64,000 nucleotides of DNA from NCBI GenBank assembly GCA_963630635.1, contig CAVGOA010000006.1, positions 1 through 64,000 on the forward strand, in the 5' to 3' direction. This document shows positions 15,510 through 23,741 of this stretch, piece after piece. The translations under genes were made by a program, and so were the position numbers. Source of the stretch: Paratractidigestivibacter sp963630635. Its GTDB lineage: Bacteria > Actinomycetota > Coriobacteriia > Coriobacteriales > Atopobiaceae. The notes under the pieces are model-generated. The model did no database searches. It was given only the letters and a program-made list of their open reading frames with translations, and was not told the DNA's origin. The stretch's first letter is position 1. Every line of letters starts with the position of its first letter.

Positions 15510-16892
15510 ATGAGCGCTAACACTATCGCCGCGCCGCAAAACGCGGCCGCAATCCAGGCCGAGGACCTTCTTGCTGCAAAGAACGCCTGGTCGCAGGAGC
15601 GCGCCAATGCTGTGGCAAAGAACGCCGTGACCTCGTCGGGCATCCGCGCCGCCGCCCGCGTGCCCGAGGCCGTGGCCAAAAACGCTTTGGCTTTTGATAT
15701 CGACCTTGCCCAGGGCGACAGGTGCGACCAGCAACGCTCCGGCCGCTGCTGGATGTTCGCCAGCCTAAACACCATGCGCTACCGCACCATCAAGAAGTAC
15801 AACCTCAAGACCTTCGAGCTCTCGCAGGCCTATCCCCTGTTTTGGGACAAGCTGGAGAAGAGCAACTGGTTCTTGTGCAACATTATCGATACCCTGGACG
15901 AGCCGCTGGACGGCCGCCTGGTGAGCTACCTTTTGTCCGACCCCATCTGCGACGGCGGCCAGTGGGACATGTTCCGCGCCCTGGTGGCCAAGTACGGCGT
16001 GTGCCCCAAAGAGGCCATGCCCGAGACCGCCTGCTCTAAGAACACCCACGAGATGGACGCCTATCTCACCCGCTACCTGCGCGGATGCGCCCGTCGCCTG
16101 CGTGACGCCCACGCCGCCGGCACGGCTGTCGACGACCTGCAGCAGATGCGCGCACAGATGGTCGAAGAGATCTTCGCCCTTCTGGTCACCTGCCTGGGCG
16201 AGCCGCCCGCGACCTTCGAGGTGCGCCTGCGCGACAAGGACGATAACCTGGCGCTTAGCGGTACCTTTACCCCGCAGGAGTTCTTTGCCACCGCGGTCGA
16301 CATGCAGCTCGATGACTTTGTAAGCCTGATCAGCGCGCCCACCGCCGACAAGCCTTTCGGCCACGCCTACACCGTCTCTCGCCTGGGCAACGTCGTCGAG
16401 GCAGGCGGCGTGCGCTACCTCAACCTGCCCGTCGCTGAGCTCAAGCGCGTCGCAGTGGCGCAGCTGGCAGACGGCCTGCCTGTGTGGTTTGGCTGCGATG
16501 TCGACCAGTCCTACCTGCGCGAAGAGGGCATCATGGACACCGCGGCCATTGACGTCGACGGCCTGTTTGGCTTTGCCGTCGAGAAGTGCCTGGACCGCGC
16601 CGAGCGCCTGGACTACGGCGAGTCGCTAATGACACACGCCATGGTCTTCGAGGGTGTGCGTCTGGACGCGGATGGCCAGCCCACCCTGTGGAAGGTCGAG
16701 AACAGCTGGGGCAAAGACCACGGCCGCAACGGCTTTGACACCATCAGCGACGCATGGTTTGACGAGTACGTCTACCAGGTCGTCGTTGACAAAAAGTACC
16801 TTACGGCCCAGCAACGCGACGTCTATGAGAACGAGGAAGCCACCGTCCTTGCCCCCTGGGACCCCATGGGTTCCCTCGCCCGCGTGCGCTAA
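15510..16892 (+). CDS. pepC: Peptidase C1B, aminopeptidase C / bleomycin hydrolase family
   Basis: This 460-residue cytoplasmic cysteine aminopeptidase has the full papain-like triad in family context: Cys in QQRSGRCWMFA (about residue 75), His in LMTHAMVF (about 375) and Asn in VENSWG (about 396). Length matches the family (440-460), whose members form hexamers with a self-compartmentalised active site and trim peptides. ATG 15510 has GAAAGAGGT upstream. It is a single gene, followed by the repeat array and the convergent RNase P RNA gene. Confidence 0.94.
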   Translation: MSANTIAAPQNAAAIQAEDLLAAKNAWSQERANAVAKNAVTSSGIRAAARVPEAVAKNALAFDIDLAQGDRCDQQRSGRCWMFASLNTMRYRTIKKYNLKTFELSQAYPLFWDKLEKSNWFLCNIIDTLDEPLDGRLVSYLLSDPICDGGQWDMFRALVAKYGVCPKEAMPETACSKNTHEMDAYLTRYLRGCARRLRDAHAAGTAVDDLQQMRAQMVEEIFALLVTCLGEPPATFEVRLRDKDDNLALSGTFTPQEFFATAVDMQLDDFVSLISAPTADKPFGHAYTVSRLGNVVEAGGVRYLNLPVAELKRVAVAQLADGLPVWFGCDVDQSYLREEGIMDTAAIDVDGLFGFAVEKCLDRAERLDYGESLMTHAMVFEGVRLDADGQPTLWKVENSWGKDHGRNGFDTISDAWFDEYVYQVVVDKKYLTAQQRDVYENEEATVLAPWDPMGSLARVR

Positions 16893-16913
16893 GCGAGAAA
16901 CACATTTCCCGGC

Positions 16914-17082
16914 TTTACGATTTTGAGGTTGTCGGAAGTCGAGAGGCTTCTCGCTTTATAAATAGGGACTTGTCGGAAGGATTTCTTTCCGACAAGTCCC
17001 AGAACGTACAGTTACATCGTCTTGCGGTTCCGACAACTCTCAAAACGAAAAACGTGCGTTCCGACAAGCCCCAAAACGTAAA
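16914..17082. repeat. Intergenic repeat array A: five 24 bp repeats, 41 bp period, central inversion
   Basis: The repeat begins TTCCGACAA, has about five variable pyrimidine-rich bases, then AAAACGTAAA. Two copies lie on the minus strand (cores 16929-16937 and 16970-16978) and three on the plus strand (16987-16995, 17028-17036, 17059-17067). Core-to-core distances are 41, 41 and 31 bases on either side of the centre. The central pair forms a 14 bp hairpin around GGATTTCT. The array lies between the convergent pepC and rnpB genes. Array B uses the same repeat with the same strand layout. Confidence 0.9.
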
Positions 17083-17130
17083 GAAGGTAGCCGAGAAACC
17101 CGGCCGGGCTTCTCGGCGGCAAACATAAGG

Positions 17131-17163
17131 CGCCCCGTCTCCCGGTGGGAAAGCGGGGCGCCG
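17131..17163 (-). terminator. Stem-loop after rnpB
   Basis: A strong GGCGCCCCG/CGGGGCGCC stem lies just beyond the 3' end of RNase P RNA. On the minus strand it is followed by TTATGTTT, a weak T-tract; it may also act on pepC transcripts. Confidence 0.55.
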
Positions 17164-17176
17164 TGCGTTAAACAAA

Positions 17177-17545
17177 GGCGAGGTGGGCCGATAAGCCGGG
17201 TTCTGTCGTGGGCGGCCATTTATCTACTGCAGGCGTCACCGCCTGCCTCTAGCGCGCAACCCGAGCGCGGGCCGGGCCAACCCATGGCGCTCCTATTTGC
17301 GTTTGCTCCGGATGGGGCTTGCCAAGCCGCCGTGTTGCCACGACGCTGGTGGTCTCTTACACCACCGTTTCAGCTTTTCCCTTTACGCGCGGTAACCGCC
17401 CGTAGGTGGGAGTCTTCTTTTCTGCGGCGCTTTCCGTCGGGTTACCCCGCCTGGCCGTTAACCAGCATCCTGCCCTGTGGAGCCCGGACTTTCCTCATGG
17501 CACCCGATCGCTCGAGCGCCCCGCGGTCGCCTGGCCCACCTCGCG
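17177..17545 (-). ncRNA. rnpB: RNase P RNA, bacterial class A
   Basis: The catalytic RNA of RNase P, which trims tRNA 5' leaders. On the minus strand the 5' end CGAGGTGGGCC pairs with 3' GGCCCACCTCG to make P1. The conserved cores are present: GAGGAAAGTCCGGGCTCC near the 5' end and ACAGAACCCGGCTTATCGG near the 3' end. Length of about 369 nt is normal. Confidence 0.97.
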
Positions 17546-17551
17546 CATGAG

Positions 17552-17560
17552 ATTCTAGCA
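17552..17560 (-). promoter_or_regulatory. Extended -10 element of rnpB
   Basis: On the minus strand TGCTAGAAT gives a TGN-extended -10 (TAGAAT) whose expected start point, about 7 bases on, coincides with the 5' end of RNase P RNA at 17545. No good -35 is seen. Confidence 0.55.
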
Positions 17561-17694
17561 CGCGCGCGGCGACTTTCTCGGCTAATTCACACGCTCTCTA
17601 GCTTTTACGTTGACGCGGGACTAAAATAGTCAAGTTATGCGTATGGCTCGCGGCGCTTGGCGCCGGGGCCAGCCTGGTCGAAAGGCGCGTGCTC

Positions 17695-18213
17695 GTGGCT
17701 TTGCTTGATTTTCTCACCACCGAGGCTAAGCCTCCCCTGCCCATCCAGGCCGTCAACAACTCCCACGTTATCTGCGCTCCCGTCAACGGCGACGCGCTTC
17801 CTTTAGAGAAGGTCGCCGACCCCGTCTTTGCCAGCGGGATGCTGGGCCGAGGTCTAGCGGTAAAGACCGCCTCGGACGTGGCGTATTCGCCGGTCACCGG
17901 CACCGTCACCGCCGTGGTCAAGACCAAGCACGCCGTGGCAATCAAGGCAGACAACGGCGCCGAGGTGCTGGTGCACGTGGGCGTCGACACCGTGCGCCTG
18001 CACGGCGAGGGCTTCTCGCTGTTTGTGAAGGTCGGCAGCCATGTGCAGGCAGGCGACCCGCTGATCGCCTTCGACCGCGCCCTTATCGCCGAGAAGAACC
18101 TGGACGACACCGTGATAGTGACCGTCACCAACGCCGAGGAGTTCTCTAAGGTAGCACCTGTGGCTGGCACCGAGGTGCACGCCGGGGCGGCGCTTATTGA
18201 GGTCGAGGGCTAG
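17695..18213 (+). CDS. PTS glucose-type EIIA domain protein
   Basis: This 172-residue protein is a stand-alone EIIA of the glucose superfamily, which relays phosphate from HPr to a sugar-specific EIIB. It shows APVNGDALPLEKVADPVFA near the N-terminus, the first active-site His in KTKHAVAI (about residue 82) and the phosphorylated His in VHVGVDTV (about 97). GTG 17695 lies nine bases after AAAGG; GTG 17689 is equally in frame. No EIIBC is adjacent, so it probably serves permeases lacking their own EIIA and may also have a regulatory role. The next gene starts two bases after its stop. Confidence 0.9.
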   Translation: MALLDFLTTEAKPPLPIQAVNNSHVICAPVNGDALPLEKVADPVFASGMLGRGLAVKTASDVAYSPVTGTVTAVVKTKHAVAIKADNGAEVLVHVGVDTVRLHGEGFSLFVKVGSHVQAGDPLIAFDRALIAEKNLDDTVIVTVTNAEEFSKVAPVAGTEVHAGAALIEVEG

Positions 18214-18215
18214 GC

Positions 18216-18866
18216 GTGGGCGAGGCTGCCGTCGAGAGCTACCGCACGCTACGCGGCGGTGTCGAGATCTGCGGCGAGTTTGAGGACCGTCGCAGCCGCT
18301 TTATCGCCCAGTTGGTGCATGTTGGCTCACAAGAGGCCGCGGAGGCCCATATCGCGCTTGTGAGGGCCCGTCACCACGACGCTCGCCACAACGTGCCCGC
18401 CTGGATCTTGGCCGACGGCAGCGAGCGCTGCTCGGACGACGGCGAGCCCAGCCGCACCTCGGGCATGCCCACGCTGGAGGTCCTGCGCGGGGCCGGCCTG
18501 GCGGACGTGTGCTGCGTGGTCACGCGCTACTTTGGCGGGACCCTGTTGGGGCCGGGCGGCCTGGTGCGCGCCTACACCAACGCGACCAAGGAGGCCGTCG
18601 AGGCTGCCGAGGCACAGGACGCCATCGCGTTGATGACGCAGGTCACGGGGGTTGAGGCTCGTCTCCCCTATTCACTGTACGACCGCGTAAACCGGCTTGT
18701 GGCCGATTGCCGCGGCAAGGTGGTCGACTCACAGTTTGCCGAGGACGTGCGCCTGACCTGCGATTTTATCAACGGAGACGAGCAGCGCTTTGTCCACGAC
18801 GTGCGCGAGGCCGCCAACGGCGAGGACCTCTGCCGCCTCCTTCCCCCGCGCTTTGCCGAGTTCTAG
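18216..18866 (+). CDS. YigZ/IMPACT family protein (UPF0029)
   Basis: The 216-residue product carries the full IMPACT N-terminal signature: FIAQ early, H-x-x-ARHN, SDDGEPSRTSG around residue 70, then VVTRYFGGTLLGPGGLVRAY around 100, followed by a C-terminal ferredoxin-like domain. The family is widely conserved and binds nucleic acid or ribosomes in some hosts; bacterial function is not settled. GTG 18216 lies two bases after the EIIA stop, so the two are probably co-transcribed, without an evident functional link. Confidence 0.88.
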   Translation: MGEAAVESYRTLRGGVEICGEFEDRRSRFIAQLVHVGSQEAAEAHIALVRARHHDARHNVPAWILADGSERCSDDGEPSRTSGMPTLEVLRGAGLADVCCVVTRYFGGTLLGPGGLVRAYTNATKEAVEAAEAQDAIALMTQVTGVEARLPYSLYDRVNRLVADCRGKVVDSQFAEDVRLTCDFINGDEQRFVHDVREAANGEDLCRLLPPRFAEF

Positions 18867-18918
18867 GCGGCGGGAAGGTCTTCTTGCGGCGCCCGGGCAC
18901 CGATTTTCTAGCAACTGC

Positions 18919-19995
18919 TCAGGCAGCCTTGGCCTCAGCCAGCCGGGCAAGGCAATTTAGGTACTCGGGGCTCGATTGGCTCGTTCCCCAGGTATGCCCG
19001 TCAATTGCATTAAGCTCGCAAAGCAGCAGGTCGCGCCGGGCGCGCTCGATGGCAAGACGCTTCTCGCCAGGGCGACGGCGGCGCATCCCCAACTTCTGGC
19101 GAATCACATTGTCTACCAGGTCATCCATGTAGTTCATGCTGTTGTACTGATCGTTCCAGATGGTATACGGAGAAAACCCAGCTGCCATCAGCTCGTTTTG
19201 GCGTAGGTCGTCCAGCTGGGGGCGTCCCTGTTCCAGGTGCGGCGCGCCTGCATACTCGACACAAACGCCAGGACGATCGCCATCGGGCAAGCTCAAAATT
19301 AGGTCCGGTTTGCGTTGGTGCCGCGAGGTAAACAGGTCTCCGAGCCTTCGGAGCTCAACAGATTCGTTTAAGGCAAGAACAGGCAAATCGTAGCCACCGA
19401 GGCGGCGCGGCAAAGAAAATCGCAGATAGAGCATGCTTTCTCGCGGTGAGCCGGACATCTCACACGCACGGTTAACCGCGGTACGTACCTTTTGGGCACA
19501 AAGCCGAGAAGAAATACCGTCGAGATAGGCAAGAATTCTCTTCTTGGTGGTAAGTGGGGCCAGCCTCTGCGCCAAACCATACTCCGCGCCATCGCTAAGT
19601 GAATAGAGGCCACAAAGCTCGCACGCTAGCAACGTGAGTTCGAGGTCCGTGGCACAGGCGGCCATTTGAACAAGAAGCAGCTCGGGGCTTGCAACACAAA
19701 CAGTATCGTTGACCTGCAGGAATGACTCTTCGGGCAGCTGCGACGAATAGCGGTGAACGACCCTGTTCTCTATACCGTGCGTCCCGCACGAAGATTGGAT
19801 GGCGACCTCAAGGGGCTTCTCGCCACTTGGGAACACGCCGATGCCAGAAAGTGCATCGCCGATGGCATCTATGTCCGGGATTGTGGTCCCTAGCGCCATG
19901 GGTATACCCGCTTCGACGATTTTAGGGCCCAAGCCCGGCTCGCGAAGGATCTCAAGGGCGGTGGTATGTGAGAAGGCGATGGTCATAGTGGGCAT
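18919..19995 (-). CDS. Uncharacterised protein with nuclease-like C-terminus
   Basis: I cannot name this 358-residue protein. The N-terminus (FSHTTALEILR) resembles openings of lineage-restricted coriobacterial proteins as I recall them. The middle is helical and Leu-rich. The C-terminal third (about 230-310) has PDLILSLPD, then GVCVEYAGAPH, then RQNELMAAGF, which looks like the D...ExK-type core of DUF559/very-short-patch-repair or AbiEi-associated proteins, with no clear Lys after the Glu. ATG 19995 or 19986 could be the start; neither has a strong ribosome-binding site. It stands alone, with array C upstream of it. Confidence 0.75.
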   Translation of the reverse strand: MPTMTIAFSHTTALEILREPGLGPKIVEAGIPMALGTTIPDIDAIGDALSGIGVFPSGEKPLEVAIQSSCGTHGIENRVVHRYSSQLPEESFLQVNDTVCVASPELLLVQMAACATDLELTLLACELCGLYSLSDGAEYGLAQRLAPLTTKKRILAYLDGISSRLCAQKVRTAVNRACEMSGSPRESMLYLRFSLPRRLGGYDLPVLALNESVELRRLGDLFTSRHQRKPDLILSLPDGDRPGVCVEYAGAPHLEQGRPQLDDLRQNELMAAGFSPYTIWNDQYNSMNYMDDLVDNVIRQKLGMRRRRPGEKRLAIERARRDLLLCELNAIDGHTWGTSQSSPEYLNCLARLAEAKAA

Positions 19996-20056
19996 AGCTT
20001 ACCCATCTACCCCAGAGTCTAACCAAAATTTAGGTCAACAAGCGTAATACATCTTC

Positions 20057-20280
20057 TCGCTAGAAAAACGGCGTTCGGGCGCTAAGGTGCAGGCCATTCG
20101 CTACAAAAGCGCTGTCCGGGCGCTTCAAAAGTTGCTGCTCGCCACAAAACTAGCATCCGGGCGCTCAAATCCAGCGCCTGGATGCTAGTTTTGTGGCGAG
20201 AAGACCCTGCCCAGCGCCCGGTCGGCTTTTTTGTAGCGAGAAAATCCCTGCCCAGCGCCCGGAGGGCTCTTTTGTAGCGC
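20057..20280. repeat. Intergenic repeat array C: six 27 bp repeats, 41 bp period, central inversion
   Basis: Three copies (20057-20083, 20098-20124, 20139-20165) read TCGC(T/C)A, a short A-run, a variable middle, then CGGGCGCT. Three reverse-complement copies follow (20173-20199, 20213-20239, 20254-20280). Start-to-start spacing is 41, 41, then 40, 41. The central pair is a 27 bp hairpin with one mismatch and a 7-base loop. The repeat sequence is unrelated to arrays A and B but the period and mirror layout are the same. It lies between the divIVA terminator and the start of the preceding hypothetical gene. Confidence 0.92.
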
Positions 20281-20299
20281 GCACCACGCCACAGAACGC

Positions 20300-20331
20300 A
20301 AAAAGGGCGCTGGCCGCAATGGCCAGCGCCC
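20300..20331 (-). terminator. Intrinsic terminator of the divIVA end of the division cluster
   Basis: On the minus strand GGGCGCTGGCC pairs with GGCCAGCGCCC around a five-base loop and is followed by TTTTTGCG, about 45 bases after the divIVA stop. A textbook terminator. Confidence 0.9.
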
Positions 20332-20377
20332 CTCTGTGTAGTGAAAACGCTAAAACGCGGGAGACCCGGCGTACCTG

Positions 20378-21055
20378 CTAGTCCAGGTCGCCAAAGTCGC
20401 CGAAGCCGGTGGCGGTGTCCTGGGCAGGAGCCACGGCCACGGGCGCGGGAGCCGCGATGGCATCGGTGTGGGTCGTGCCGGCAGAGCCGTTGGGGGCAGT
20501 GGCAAAGCCGTTGGCGGGCATAACGGCCTCGGCGTCGTCCATGAAGTGCTGCAGCAGCTTCTTGTACTCGCCGCGGAACTCCTCGCGGGAGGCCTTAAGG
20601 CGGTCGATCTCGTCAAGCTCGTTCTGCTTCTCGGCCAGGGCCTGGCGAATGACCTCGCGAGCCTTCTGGTCGGCATCGTTGCGAACCTTCTCGGCGGTCT
20701 CGCGGGCCTCGGCCAGCAGCTTGTCGGCGCTCTGCTGAGCCACGATCAGCACCTGGGAGATCTGGCGCTCGGAGGCGGACAAAGAGGACGAGACGGGCTC
20801 GGCCGGCGCGGTGACGGCAGGGGCGGGAGCCGGAGCAGCCGCGCTGGCGTCCTGCAGGCTCGCAACCTGGGCCTGGGCGGCGGAAAGCTGGGACTCGGTA
20901 GAGTTGAGACGACCCTTGAGGTCAGCGATCTTCTGGAGCATGGCGTCGATCTCGACGGCGATCTGCTCGAGGAAGGCGTCAACCTCCTCGGTGTCATAAC
21001 CGTGCTTGGAGGGAGAGAAGGTCTGCTGCTCGATGTCTGCTGGTGTGATTGCCAT
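20378..21055 (-). CDS. divIVA: DivIVA domain protein
   Basis: The 225-residue protein has the N-terminal DivIVA membrane-binding and coiled-coil module: FSPSKHGYDTEEVDAFLEQI (residues 13-32), followed by a coiled coil to about 75, an Ala/Pro-rich hinge, a second long coiled coil (about 105-175) and an Ala/Gly/Pro-rich acidic tail. DivIVA marks curved membrane at poles and septa; in actinobacteria (Wag31) it organises cell-wall growth. AAAGGGAACC precedes ATG 21055. It closes the division cluster and is followed by a strong terminator. Confidence 0.93.
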   Translation of the reverse strand: MAITPADIEQQTFSPSKHGYDTEEVDAFLEQIAVEIDAMLQKIADLKGRLNSTESQLSAAQAQVASLQDASAAAPAPAPAVTAPAEPVSSSLSASERQISQVLIVAQQSADKLLAEARETAEKVRNDADQKAREVIRQALAEKQNELDEIDRLKASREEFRGEYKKLLQHFMDDAEAVMPANGFATAPNGSAGTTHTDAIAAPAPVAVAPAQDTATGFGDFGDLD

Positions 21056-21106
21056 TCTGGTTCCCTTTCATTTGAACTTGTGTGACAAGGTCACGTCTAA
21101 ACCACT

Positions 21107-21373
21107 TTACAAGATGATGCTGAAAAGAAGCTTCTCAATAATGCCCAGGGCAAATATCGCCACAATCGGCGAGAAATCGATGCCGCTCATGGGCGGGATG
21201 ATGCGTCGAAAAATCCCCAGATAGGGCTCGACAAGCATGCCCAAAGCGTCACGGAAGGTCCCAAGGTTGCTCTGGCCGCCCGTGCGGGGCACCCAGCTCA
21301 ACACGCACCAGACCACAATGAGGAACTGGTAGACGTTAAAGAGCCTCGCGATAAGACTTGCGATCGTGTACAT
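21107..21373 (-). CDS. yggT: YggT family membrane protein
   Basis: An 88-residue protein with two membrane helices (about 5-25 and 65-86). Between them lie WVPRTGGQSN and VEPYLGIFRRIIPP, the family's conserved segment. Members are encoded next to sepF and divIVA in many Gram-positives and cyanobacteria and are thought to act in division or envelope maintenance. It starts three bases after proC. Confidence 0.88.
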   Translation of the reverse strand: MYTIASLIARLFNVYQFLIVVWCVLSWVPRTGGQSNLGTFRDALGMLVEPYLGIFRRIIPPMSGIDFSPIVAIFALGIIEKLLFSIIL

Positions 21374-21376
21374 GTG

Positions 21377-22186
21377 CTACTTCCCCGCCAACTCGGCCGC
21401 GCGCGCCAAGGCCGCGTCAACAGCCGCAAAAGAGCCCTCGAACAGCGCGGGCTCCAGCTCGTAGAGGCCGGCCGCCGTGGTGCCGCCGGGAGAAGTGACC
21501 TTCTCGGCGTAGGCGCGCGGGTGCTCGCCGGACTGCAAAAGCTGGGTGGCGCTGCCTGCCATGGTGGCCAAAAGCAGCTCGCGCGCGGCGGCGCTGGGCA
21601 TGCCGGCCTTGACGGCGGCGCGGGTCAGCGTGTCGACAAAGACGGCAAAGTACGCAGGCGCGGTGCCCACGACGGCGCCCTCGACCTCCAGCTGGTCCTC
21701 GCGCATGACAGAGGCCTTACCCAAAGCCGAGAAGAGCTCGGCGGCCAGGGCCACGTCGTCGGCGCCCGCACTGGAGCCTCCCGCGACGGCAGAGGCGCCC
21801 GAGAGGACCTCGACGCACAGGTTGGGCATGACGCGCACGACGCGGGCGCCGGGCAGGGCCTCCTCGATGGTCGAGGTGGGCGTGCCGGCCGCGATCGAGA
21901 TCACGGTCTTCTGGGCCAGCTGACGCGCGTGCTCTTTCATGACTGCGGGCAAGACCTGCGGCTTGACGGCCAAGATAACGACGTCGGGTGCCAGGTCGAG
22001 CATCTGGGAGTTATCAGTAAAGGTGACAAAGCCCTTCTCGGCCATAGAGGCGAGACGGGCGTTGGCGTGACCCGAGACCAAAATGCGGCCCGCGTCCATG
22101 GCGCCCGCGGCCACCAGGCCCTGCGCGATGGCGGAGCCCATGGAACCGGCGCCGATAACGCCAAGCTTGATGGAGTCCAAAGACAT
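21377..22186 (-). CDS. proC: Pyrroline-5-carboxylate reductase
   Basis: This 269-residue enzyme reduces 1-pyrroline-5-carboxylate to proline with NAD(P)H. The N-terminal Rossmann motif is GVIGAGSMGSAI. The dimerisation domain has the family signature with VTSPGGTTAAGL (about 220-231). Length matches the family. It lies between sepF and yggT, a frequent Gram-positive arrangement with no evident division role. Confidence 0.95.
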   Translation of the reverse strand: MSLDSIKLGVIGAGSMGSAIAQGLVAAGAMDAGRILVSGHANARLASMAEKGFVTFTDNSQMLDLAPDVVILAVKPQVLPAVMKEHARQLAQKTVISIAAGTPTSTIEEALPGARVVRVMPNLCVEVLSGASAVAGGSSAGADDVALAAELFSALGKASVMREDQLEVEGAVVGTAPAYFAVFVDTLTRAAVKAGMPSAAARELLLATMAGSATQLLQSGEHPRAYAEKVTSPGGTTAAGLYELEPALFEGSFAAVDAALARAAELAGK

Positions 22187-22225
22187 ACGAGAAAAGTCCT
22201 AACTGCCTAGGTTACCTGCGCGGCG

Positions 22226-22927
22226 TTAGCGCACCAGGTCGCCGTCGGCCACGAGCTTGTTGATATCGGCGTCGCTCAAAGAGATGCCCGCGGGCAGCAC
22301 CGCAAAGACGCGGTCGCCCAGCTCCTGCACGCCGCCGTCCAGGCCAAACGACAGGCCAAAGCAGAAGTCCAGGATGCGCTTGGCCGTCTCGATGTTGGTG
22401 TTGCGGAAGACCAGGACCACGGGCTGGTTGGTCTTGACGCGGCGCACGACGGTCTGCACGTCGTCATAAGAGACAGGACGCAGGACGTAGGGCGGCAGCT
22501 GGCCCGAGCTCATGCGCGGCTTAGGCGTGAGGCCCAGGTCGGCGGGGGTGGTGGTGGGGGCGCCCAGCTGGGTCTCGTAGGAGTGCGAGTGGGTCTGGGT
22601 GCTCTGCTGCGGCGTGTAGTTGCGCACAGGCGCGGCCGAGGAGGGCTGCGGCGTGGGCGTCACCGGGGTAAAGGCCGAGCTCGCGGCCGGCTGGGCCGCG
22701 ACGGGGCGGCCGCTGCGGGTGTAGACCGAGACGCTCTCGGCCTCGGGGCGCGGCGTGTTGCCCAGAAGGCCCTTGGAGGGCGCCGGCTCTGCGGCCTGGC
22801 GCGGCTCGTCGTCGTAGCGGCCATAGCCGCCCTGGTCGGCGCCGTCGTCGTAGTAGTCGTCCTCGTAGTAGTCGTCGCCGTACGAGTCGCCGCGCAGACG
22901 GTCCTTGATGTTATCGAGAAACCCCAT
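22226..22927 (-). CDS. sepF: Cell division protein SepF
   Basis: The 233-residue protein has an N-terminal amphipathic membrane anchor (MGFLDNIKDRLR), a long acidic Tyr/Asp- and Pro/Ser-rich disordered linker (about 15-140), and a C-terminal SepF domain (about 148-233) that polymerises and binds the FtsZ tail (RPVSYDDVQTV, RILDFCFGLSFGLDG). It tethers FtsZ to the membrane, and since ftsA is absent from the cluster it is probably the main anchor here. GAGAAGGGC precedes ATG 22927. Confidence 0.95.
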   Translation of the reverse strand: MGFLDNIKDRLRGDSYGDDYYEDDYYDDGADQGGYGRYDDEPRQAAEPAPSKGLLGNTPRPEAESVSVYTRSGRPVAAQPAASSAFTPVTPTPQPSSAAPVRNYTPQQSTQTHSHSYETQLGAPTTTPADLGLTPKPRMSSGQLPPYVLRPVSYDDVQTVVRRVKTNQPVVLVFRNTNIETAKRILDFCFGLSFGLDGGVQELGDRVFAVLPAGISLSDADINKLVADGDLVR

Positions 22928-23009
22928 GTCAGTGCCCTTCTCTTGTAAACGCGCGGGCGCGCGTCGTAAATTCGTTCAATCCGTGCGGCCGATATCGCGC
23001 AGGCGTCGG

Positions 23010-23741
23010 CTAGTCGCCCATAACGTAGTCTGGACTAAACACCGTCCTACCCAGCCTCACCAGGGTCGAGCCTTCCTCGACGGCAATATCGAAATCATCG
23101 CTCATGCCGCAAGAAAGCGTCTCTAGTGGAATACCCATCCGGTCGCGAAGCTCATCGCGCAGCTCGCGAAGACCACTAAATGTGCGCCTGGCGCAGTCGG
23201 GATCGGCCTTGGGAGCCATGGTCATAAGGCCGCGCACGGCAATGCCGGGCAGGTCGCAGACCTCTTGGGCCGCCGCGCGAAGCTCGTCTGGCGAGAAGCC
23301 CGATTTGCTCGCCTCGCCCGAGACGTTGGTCTCGAGCAAAACGTCCGCAACCAGGCCCGCGCGCTCGGCGCGCTCGGAGACCTGGCGGGCCAGCTCGGCC
23401 GAGCTGATCGAGTGGATAAGCTCGCACTTGCCAATAACCTGGTTGATCTTGTTCTTCTGCAGGTTACCGATAAGGTCGAAGCGGGCCTCGGCCATCTGCG
23501 GGTGCTGCGCCACAAAAGCCAGCTTGCGGTTGAGCTCTTGCGGGCGGTTCTCGGCAAAGGCGGTATAGCCCGCCTCCCAAGCGCAGAGGACCGCCTCGGG
23601 CTCCACCGTCTTAGAGACGGCGAGAAGACCGATCTGGCTCGCGTCGCGGCCGGACTTAGCCGCCGCGCGCTCGAGCTTGGCCAGGATCTGTGCCCTGCGC
23701 CCGCGAAGGAACTCAGTGTATGTCGTGCTGTCGAAAGCCAT
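23010..23741 (-). CDS. yggS: YggS-type PLP homeostasis protein
   Basis: A 243-residue fold-type III PLP-binding protein. The PLP lysine is in LLAVSKT (about residue 46). GENRPQE is represented by AENRPQE; HLIGNLQ by DLIGNLQKNK; and the C-terminal GMSDDFDIAVEEGSTLVRLG motif is complete. It buffers pyridoxal phosphate and amino-acid pools and is commonly encoded beside sepF. The start abuts the stop of the preceding gene. Confidence 0.93.
   Translation of the reverse strand: MAFDSTTYTEFLRGRRAQILAKLERAAAKSGRDASQIGLLAVSKTVEPEAVLCAWEAGYTAFAENRPQELNRKLAFVAQHPQMAEARFDLIGNLQKNKINQVIGKCELIHSISSAELARQVSERAERAGLVADVLLETNVSGEASKSGFSPDELRAAAQEVCDLPGIAVRGLMTMAPKADPDCARRTFSGLRELRDELRDRMGIPLETLSCGMSDDFDIAVEEGSTLVRLGRTVFSPDYVMGD

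Noticed and set aside
20057..20280. CRISPR array
   Set aside because: Repeats are 27 bp with regular spacing, but spacers are only 13-14 bases, the second half is inverted and there are no cas genes. Arrays A and B fail for the same reasons.
21374..22210. Plus-strand open frame of 278 codons opposite proC
   Set aside because: The minus-strand frame encodes a complete pyrroline-5-carboxylate reductase; the antisense frame is an effect of high G+C third positions.
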